NCBI GenBank assembly: GCA_014904985.1
Contig: MU128922.1
Span: 280,399-344,398 of the forward strand
DNA from: Hydnum rufescens UP504
Lineage: Eukaryota; Basidiomycota; Agaricomycetes; Cantharellales; Hydnaceae
Length of the DNA: 64,000 nucleotides
Direction: 5' to 3'
Shown: positions 57,183 to 64,000 of the stretch, in pieces
How the letters are laid out: every line of letters starts with the position of its first letter
How positions within the stretch are numbered: the stretch's first letter is position 1
Notes under the pieces: generated by a model
What the model was told of the DNA's origin: nothing
What the model saw: the letters and a program-made list of their open reading frames with translations, nothing else
The model's database searches: none
Translations under genes and position numbers: made by a program

Positions 57183-58567
57183 TGTTGGAGGGATAAATCC
57201 CTACACCATAGAATCCTCATCCTTGGCCCATTTTCCCTATGAACGAATCAATTATATGTCACCGCGCTCATTTAATTATATCACCATTCATTTATTCATG
57301 AAATCAATTGGATTCCTACCCTTTCCAACCCATAATATCGCCTCATTCCTTTACCATGTCCACCAGTCAATTTATTGACTATCCGCCGGACTTCAACAGT
57401 CCTCATTAAAAAGGGGCAGTTTATGCCCTACTTCAAGTCCATTTTCTTTGGACAAGGCAATTCAACTTGCCATCTTTCTTCAAGACTGTGTGACTTGCCT
57501 GCTCTTCCAAGTCATCCTACTGCCTTAAGGGTGACAGATTGTGATTATGTAACGACGCGGACTGGGCCTAGTTCCAATTCTGGACTCACGGATTCGTCAC
57601 ATGATCCAGATAGGGGCTGCACTACTCTAAAGGAGTATTTTTCGAATTTCTCCGTCAGTTTTAATCGGATCAACTCGAAACGACTGCGCCCAGAAAGATA
57701 CAAATCGTACCTATCGAACGGTACCAAACACGAAACAAACGGATCAAAAATGCGGTCCCTGTAACAATATCTTGCCATGGTTCATACTCTGAAGGAGTAT
57801 TTTTCAAATTTCTCCATCAGTTTTGATCAGATCGACTCGAAACAACCATGCCCTGAAATCTGTTGAAAATGCACATTGAACGGTACTAAGGGCAAAACGA
57901 GCGGACGCGAACTCCATTTTTCACAAGACAACTCCCTCCCCATGACTCCCCCTTTGCTCCACCATTCAAAATAGCGAATTACTTCCGGCCCTCTTATGTC
58001 CGATGGAGAAGACCCTCAGGGCGACCTATTCCACTTTTCCTTAAGGGAACTTGTCCAGGTTTGAAGGGGGAATAGCATGTAATGTGTCAATCTCCCCTTT
58101 TATCTTGAAATTGGAATATATCCATCAGTTTTGAAGATTTTAACTTGATTTCTTTTTCTCTGTGTGTCCCTTAAGTCCGACTTTTTCACTTTTTATTGAG
58201 TCGAAGTCTGGATTGTATATTAGGTGCAGCTAGCACACAAATTCATTAGTTCTCCCCCTCCCTCCAGTTTGAAGCTCCTTGAACAGCTGCTGGTCCCTGG
58301 GTGATTTCTCACTACAAAAAGCGAATTCTAACTACACTTTGACTAAGGTCTCAAGAAGAGATTCTTAGGGTGTGGTAATTTGACTGAAAGACACATTCTC
58401 ACTTAATTGCTTGGGCTTTGTTGGCTCACTGCAATTTCCCCTGTTCAAAAGACCTTCCCCCACTCGAACCTGAACATCCGGATTAGATCTGTGATCCCCT
58501 CTTTCGTCCCCGGCTCAACATCATGGACAGTAGTTGGATTGGTTTAATAACCATCCTGCTTACACCA
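57183..58567 (+). repeat. 1.39-kb repeat, inverted copy of 24176-25561
   Basis: Starts TGTTGGAGGGATAAATCCC and ends GCTTACACCA. Same length (1385 against 1386 bp) and order of features as the left copy. Differences are mostly C/T and A/G changes, with the left copy more AT-rich. No gene inside; short frames are chance. Confidence 0.75.
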
Positions 58568-59040
58568 GTCCTTGTCCACCCACCTCCAGTCCAGTTCTCC
58601 ACTTATTTCCTTTGCCCAAGTCCACTTTGCTTCCGGTTTGACTCCGGTCCAACCCTATCTTGGTTTTTCTTTATTTCCTTTCATTTCCATTGCTTCAGTT
58701 TCCCCTGGCGAGTTCCTGTTCTGTTCCTGTCCCTCTTGTAACCACCCCCAGTTTAGCGATCATTCCCAATTAGTATAGTCATCATGAGTAACAGGGAATG
58801 ATCGCTAAACTGGGGGGGTTACAAGGGGACAGGAACAGGAACAGGAACTCGCCAGGGGCAAACCAGAAGCAATGGAAATGAAAGGAAATGAAACCAAGAT
58901 AGGGTTGGACCGGAGTCAAACTGGATCAAGCCGGAAGCAAAGTGGACTTGGGTGAAGAAATAAGTGGAGAACCAGACTGGAGGTGGGTGGACAAGGACTG
59001 GAGTGATCCGGGTGGACCGAGTAGGGGGCAAACCCTGACA
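58568..59040. repeat. Head-to-head pair of LTR fragments forming a ~470-bp palindrome
   Basis: 58568-58780 and 58800-59040 are inverted copies (CAGTCCTTGTCCACC... against GGTGGACAAGGACTG) with a short unpaired centre near 58785-58798. The outer right end reads CCCTGACA, a family-2-type LTR terminus. Confidence 0.8.
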
Positions 59041-60975
59041 GGCATGTTAGTAAAAAGTTCCAAAGCAGCAAAAAAGAGCAGCTTTTGCTGCTCTTTTTGT
59101 GCCTTGTATCTACTAAAAAGAAACACTCACCTTGTGACCACACACCTGCAGCAGTGGGTGCATGGTCATGCACTTGCCTTTTTGGGTGGTGGCTTGTTTG
59201 GGTTGCATAAATGGAAGAAGATGTAGATTCAACACTGGCAATGCTGATACTCAAGAACGCCCAAGTGCCAGCACTACAAACACAGCACACATTAATAGCA
59301 AGCATGTATATGTGAAATAAATACTTATTAATAAAATATGAGCCCAGAAAATTTGAAGAAGACAATGATAATGAGTCAGAGCTCAATAAGGCATGAGATG
59401 GCTAATTGCAAAGTGGATTGGGCCACTCTACACATTGGAATTGGCCCAAATTTAAATATAGTGATGTTATATATACAACCTATGTGGTTGATTGATTATC
59501 TTGGACAATTCTTGCATTTTTCAATTTTTCACACCTTCAATTCCCTATTTAGGGAATTGAAGGCATGAAAAATTGAAAAATGCAAGAATTGTCAAGATAA
59601 TCAATCAACCATGTAGGTTGTATATATAACATCACCTATATTTAAATTTGGCCAATTCCAATGCATAGAAGTGACCCAATCCACTTTGCAATTAGCCATC
59701 TCATGCCTTATTGAGCTCTGATCCATATCATTGTCTCTTCAAATTTTCCTGGGCTCATATTTATTATATAGTATTTATTTCAATATACATGCTTGCTATT
59801 AATGTGTGCTGTGTTTTGTAGTGCTGGCACTTGGGCGCTTCTTGAGTATTGGCAATTGCCAGTGTTGAATCTACATCTTGCTTCCATTTATGAACCACAA
59901 CAAGCCACACCCAAAAAGGCAAGCACATGACCATGCACCACCACTGCAGGTGCGTGGTCACAAGGTGAGTGTTCTTTTTTAGTAGATACAATGGCACAAA
60001 AAGAGCAGTGAAAGCTGCTCTTTTTGTGCTGCTTTGAACTTTTTACTAATGTGCCTTTATTTATTTTAGATTGAGGCTGCATCCAATGCACGAAAGAGCC
60101 AAACACCAACGCAACACACAGCAATGCAACATGGTAGCACAACACCGGCATGTGACACAGCAATGCACCAATGGCAACGTGCCAAACGAGGACATGACAC
60201 ATCAAATGACACCCCAGGAATCACACACTGCCACGTGGGTGTGTGGTTCCATATCAGGTAAGTTCCTGCCCCACAGTAGCTACAGCCATGCAAAAAGGCA
60301 GTGAAAGTGCTCTTTTGTTGTGGTGTTCTATTCTTAACTAATTTAAAACTATTATTTTGTAGGTATGACGATAACCTGCAAAACAACGAGAGCAACACCA
60401 CACATGGCAATGTGACACAGCAATGCAATACACAATACAGGAACATGAATGCGATGACGTGCACATGTGGACCACACCAACATGAGGATGCAGCCATGGC
60501 ACACAACAAAGAAGGGCCCAGATCACCACACCCACCATGGCGGGTGTGTGGGTCTGGTTCAATATATAAGGTAAGTCCCCTCCCCTCAGTAGCTACAGCC
60601 ATGCAAAAAGAGCAGTGAAAGTGCCCTTTTTGCATGGTTTTTAATTTCTAACTAACTTAAAAGTTTTGTCTTGTATGGTCTCCATGTCCCCTGCAAATGA
60701 TACTGAGGCAAAACCCTGGTCCCCCCCTCCTCATTGATGCCAAATGACAGGCACCCATTACAACCCATATGTACGAGTGAGAGTACACAGCCCAGTACCC
60801 ACACCACTGCAGTGGGTGTGGGTACTTACAAGGTATTTTTTTTTTTTTTAATTCCTTATTCTTGTGGCACAAAAGAGCAGCATAAGCTGCTCGTTTGCGC
60901 ATGCATTCAATGTTTAACTAATTCTAACTACTTCTCTAGATATTGGACCAGAACCACAGAACCCTGACCACGACC
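59041..60975. mobile_element. Element J: third hairpin-array element, left arm truncated
   Basis: Left arm reduced to one A hairpin (59070-59100, minus-strand donor GTGAGT at ~59130) and the first exon (59131-59305). Core palindrome 59306-59788 (centre CCCTATTTAGGG, a paired variant of the I/H centre). Right arm from 59789 with A hairpins near 59997-60028, 60285-60315 (damaged), 60601-60635 and 60868-60890, separated by triplet-rich exon-like blocks with B hairpins. J is more AT-rich than I or H, as expected if older. No terminal repeat or duplication could be fixed at its ends. Confidence 0.75.
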
Positions 60976-61020
60976 ACTGAATGACATGCCCAGACAAAAA
61001 CGGTCAAACTCGTCAGCACA

Positions 61021-61090
61021 AATGTAGGTCTAGTTAGATATATACGACCTGCATTTTATAGTCTAACTAGAGGTTTTGATGCTGGGGCCT
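61021..61090. repeat. Dispersed 70-bp unit also at 22688-22765
   Basis: Shares GTCTAACTAGAGGTTTTGAT and flanks with the copy next to the NLR gene, and contains a short inverted repeat. Confidence 0.6.
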
Positions 61091-61491
61091 GTCAGGCACC
61101 TGTGACGAGGGCCCAAACAATGTCAAAACCAACATGTATAAGTAGTCCAAGAGCAAAGTCCAGAGACCCCAGCTTTGGTCTCTCAGGATTTCTGCTGTTA
61201 CTCCAGACTACAGGTCAGCCTTCATGTATTCTGTATTCATATTACATAATCTCAGGATTTCCGCTGTTACTCCGGACTACAGGTCCAAGTACTTTCCAGT
61301 TGACTCCATGAGCTTAAGGACTGCTGTGCTCATTTCCACCTAGTCCCCTCCGGGCCGCTGGACTGCCTCTCCATCCCCCCCCATCCTCATTATCTCATTC
61401 TTGCCCAGATTCTCCCGGACTTAGCCAGACTTAGCCAGAATTATCTGTGTTTATATTTGTTTGGTGCTCTCATCACAGCATGACCCTGACA
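61090..61491 (+). repeat. LTR fragment of Ty3/gypsy family 2
   Basis: Starts TGTCAGGCAC, ends CCCTGACA and matches the 3' ~400 bp of 29635-30272 (duplicated CTCAGGATTTC segment, TTTGGTGCTCTC near the end). The 5' half is deleted. Confidence 0.75.
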
Positions 61492-61493
61492 CA

Positions 61494-62567
61494 GTGGTTG
61501 TCATTCATCTTGAGCATATGTAGTTTTCGCTCTTGAGTCACGACTTTGTCTGGGTCTCCAAAGTACATGTGGAGCTCTTCCTCAAAGAGCCTCCAGCTGG
61601 AGAGTGTGGGGGATTCCTCCATCTCCATGATGAGGCATTGGAACCATTGCCTTGCTGTATCCATGAGATACAATCCAGCCCAGATGATGCGTGCACTTTC
61701 TAGCATGAATCGCGACAGTTGCAATCGGAATGCCATTTTGCAATGCGCCAGGAATCCATAAAGTTTGGAGGGGTCATGCCCCAAGAACATCTCCAGTTCT
61801 TTGATTTTGGGTTCACGAAGTGTGTGTCCCAATGGTGTGGAGGGGTGGGCGATTGTTGCTGGTTCGCAGTGTCACAGAGTGGTGGGGAGGTGTTCAAGTC
61901 TGGCTCCTGTGTGTGCCACTCGATGATCCATGCCTGGAGTTGGGGCTCTGAATGCAGAGCCCAGGTGTGGGGGGGTGGAGTGCGCATCCTCAAACATTGC
62001 ATGTTGCAGCATTGGTTGTGCGATGTTGCTAGGTGGTGCATATGTGACTGAATTGCCTTGCAGCATATCATCGAGGTTTTGAGGTGGAAACTCATTGTTT
62101 TCCTCAGGGTAGGTTTGGGGCTCGAAGTGGGGGCTTCAAGTGTTGAGGGTGTGAGGTGTGAATTGCAAGTTGTGTGCTGTGGGCAAGACTACTTGTCTCG
62201 GTCACGTATTTGTGTTGAGGATGGGCGACCACGAATTGTGGTGCGCAACCTCATTGTGCAGTTCTCGGTTTTTGTTCACAAGTTCTTCAAGGCAAGCATT
62301 CATCTGGGCATTAGTGCACGCCATTTCTGCTTGTATCTGCATGCTGCATGCTAGGTCTGCCTGCATTTGTTGCAGCATGCACAGGAGCATTGTCTCGGTG
62401 CTCGAAGTTGATGTGGTGCTGGGAGGGTTTCCCATGTGTGAGCCTTGTGTCGAGTTGGGTGGTGTTTGTATTGTGGGATACATCATCCGAGGGGTGATTG
62501 GCACCTCAAGGACAATTGGAGAGGAGAGGGCAGAAGTGGTTTTGATGGTGGCTGTGTCACCGCGATA
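61494..62567 (-). pseudogene. Gag of a Ty3/gypsy element, cut by the LTR fragment
   Basis: On the minus strand, 62504-62202 encodes a Gln/Met-rich N-terminus (MLLCMLQQMQADLACSMQ). After frame changes, 61832-61494 encodes EPKIKELEMFLGHDPSKLYG, FMLESARIIWAGLYLMDTAR, QWFQCLIMEME and LHMYFGDPDKVVTQERKLH, which match the retrotransposon gag core (F-x-G-DP-x-K, W-F, F-x-x-F-G). The reading stops at 61494 where the LTR terminus begins. Confidence 0.75.
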
Positions 62568-63164
62568 GTCATCAGCAACCAGTTGTGGATTCCATCAAGT
62601 GGAGGGCATATTGAGTCTTTCAAGGAAGTCAGTTATTTAGATCGAGAATACTGTTAAGGGTTGTACTCAAGATGAGAGGTACAATTACATAATCAAGTCA
62701 AATACAAGGAAATGCCCTTAAGGCGATTGATGAGAGAGTCGCAAAGCAGGGATTACATAAGGTCACAAGAGATGAGTACATATGAGGAAGACCAGCTTCT
62801 TGAGAGTTAATATGCAAAGGTTAAAGATGAGAGTCATGAGTGATAACTGAGATCGTGAAAGGATGATTCAATCAGTTGACAATATATTCTTGATCTTCTA
62901 AAGAGCAAGTGTACATCAAGTAACTACTTATACTTCTAGAGATCAAATGGGTTTATGAATAAAGGGATGTTGAATAAAGGAGGGATGTATATAATAGGAA
63001 GTGCTGAAAGAGGAAGGCACAATGGCAGTGAGGGGAAGGTCATGTGATGGTGCAATTGGCTTGGTTATTCTGCATACATCAGCAAGGTTACGAGTATGAC
63101 TCGTAACATATACAAGTACCACATTCAGCACATTATTACATAATCAGGGGACAGAACAATGATT
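62568..63164. other. No gene recognised
   Basis: AT-rich sequence between two retroelement relics. A direct TG start (TGTTAAGGGTTG, 62653) could be a copia LTR border, but no matching end was seen. Confidence 0.35.
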
Positions 63165-63768
63165 AACTACACATGATACTCCACAACATAATGGAGTTGC
63201 CAAGTCCCTAAATAGAAGAATCCTTGAGCCAAACCCACACTATGTTGCATCAATCCAGATTACCCAAAAATCTGTGGGGGGAGGCAGTGAATTGGGCCAT
63301 ATGGCTTAAGAACTGTACTTCCACATGAGTTTTAGGGAACATGACCCTGCTTGAATGACTCACAAACGAAAACCAAATTTAGGAATATTCCTGAATGGGG
63401 CCAACAAGTCTGGGTCCATAATGACTCAGGATCCAAATTGGATGAACAGGCAAATGAGGCATTTTGGGTGGGCTATGATAATGACAGCCCCATGCCCATA
63501 GAATTTATTGGAAGGGATGGAATAAGATTTCCATCAAACGAAATGTCAAGTTTGCGACACTGACAATCAAAATTCGATTTGATATGCCTGGCTCAAGCTC
63601 AAGGCAAAATGCCACGTCCTCCACCCCCTATATAAATCCAGATCAGGAAACTGCCCATACTGATCCTAATGGCTCAGATGATGACAAAAGTGTTAAATCC
63701 AGACCATCTACCCCTATTCGCCCCTATATTCCATTGGAAACACTCCCACACCAAAAAAGACTGGCCTG
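63165..63768 (+). pseudogene. Ty1/copia integrase C-terminal remnant
   Basis: Across stops and frame changes the order is HNGVAKSLNRRIL (cf. QQNGVAERxNR, the end of the integrase core), LPKNLWGEAVNWAIWLKN, LGNMT and WGQQVWVHNDSGSKLDEQAN, then AFWVGYDNDS, the typical copia run to the linker. The following frame (63584 on) is Ser/Pro-rich linker sequence (RPYIPLETLP), cut at 63769 by an LTR. Confidence 0.75.
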
Positions 63769-64000
63769 TGTCAGGGCCATGCTGCGACGAGGGCACCAAA
63801 CAAATGTAAACACAAATAATTCCGGCTAAGTCCGGTGTAAGTCTGGCTAAGTCGCAAGAATCCAGGCAAGAATGAGATAAGAGGTTAGGGATGTCGGAGG
63901 AGCGTCCAGCTGCCCAGAAGGGACTAGGTGGAAATGAGCACAGCGGTCCTTAAGCTCGTGGAGTCGACTGGATAATACTCGGAGCTGTAGTCCGGAGTAA
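63769..64000 (-). repeat. LTR of Ty3/gypsy family 2, partial at window end
   Basis: TGTCAGGG at 63769 is the 3' terminus of a minus-oriented copy. The text is the reverse complement of the 3' part of 29635-30272 and 61090-61491. It interrupts the copia relic. Confidence 0.8.

Noticed and set aside
1..64000. tRNA or rRNA genes
   Set aside because: No cloverleaf with A/B boxes or rRNA-like conserved segment was recognised on either strand by eye; a dedicated scan could still find one.

Overview
The window looks like nuclear DNA of an agaricomycete basidiomycete, with a Rhizoctonia/Ceratobasidium-like fungus the best guess. The reasons are gene models broken by many 45-90 nt introns, a C2/NACHT/WD40 NOD-like receptor, a Fox2-type peroxisomal multifunctional enzyme, and dense nested Ty3 and Ty1 retroelements. 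No bacterial gene, rRNA, tRNA or CRISPR array is visible.

Gene-bearing part (1-22.3 kb): the 3' end of an NCS1 purine/cytosine permease (2-199); a decayed NACHT-type relic (~836-1738); an unrecognised five-exon gene (3769-4521); vacuolar endopolyphosphatase PPN1 in about 18 exons, including a 5-nt and a 16-nt micro-exon (6942-10317); an unrecognised minus-strand gene (~10522-11161); fox2 ending in the peroxisomal signal SKL (11868-16115); and an NLR-type NACHT-WD40 gene with about 14 near-identical 129-bp WD repeats (17129-22264). Several conserved genes carry isolated one-base frameshifts, often in G runs, although reading frames and splice sites are otherwise intact. Consensus errors are the likeliest cause.

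Repeat part (22.3-64 kb): a Ty3/gypsy element (gag-like ~25.5-27.3 kb, pol start 27.4-27.9 kb, rest of pol 50.05-53.03 kb) is split by an inserted element H (27905-50050) flanked by the 8-bp direct repeat GTTTTGTT. H is itself split in its first exon-like block, inside a CAG/CAA-type tract, by a sister element I (from 34715) flanked by the 8-bp repeat GTTGTTGC. H, I and a third copy J (59.0-61.0 kb) share one unusual design. A ~490-bp near-perfect palindrome lies at the centre. Two divergent ATG-bearing first exons point outward from it. Each arm is a string of modules in which a GC-rich hairpin (B) sits just before a GT donor, and a second hairpin (A, stem core AAAAGAGCAGC/GCTGCTCTTTT) lies inside a ~100-nt intron-like segment with a CTAAY-like branch site and an AG acceptor. 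More than 40 A hairpins occur, many with compensatory stem changes. I know of no described element with this design and consider it the main candidate for a new system.

Assembly: two 25-N gaps (28170-28194, 43585-43609). Bases 38.16-43.58 kb duplicate 45.38-50.77 kb, and from 40.3 to 45.4 kb the sequence is error-rich. This looks like an unmerged overlap of unpolished contig ends, so about 7 kb is probably not real extra genome. The right end (58.6-64 kb) holds an inverted LTR pair, element J, LTR fragments, a minus-strand gag relic and a Ty1/copia integrase relic cut by another LTR.
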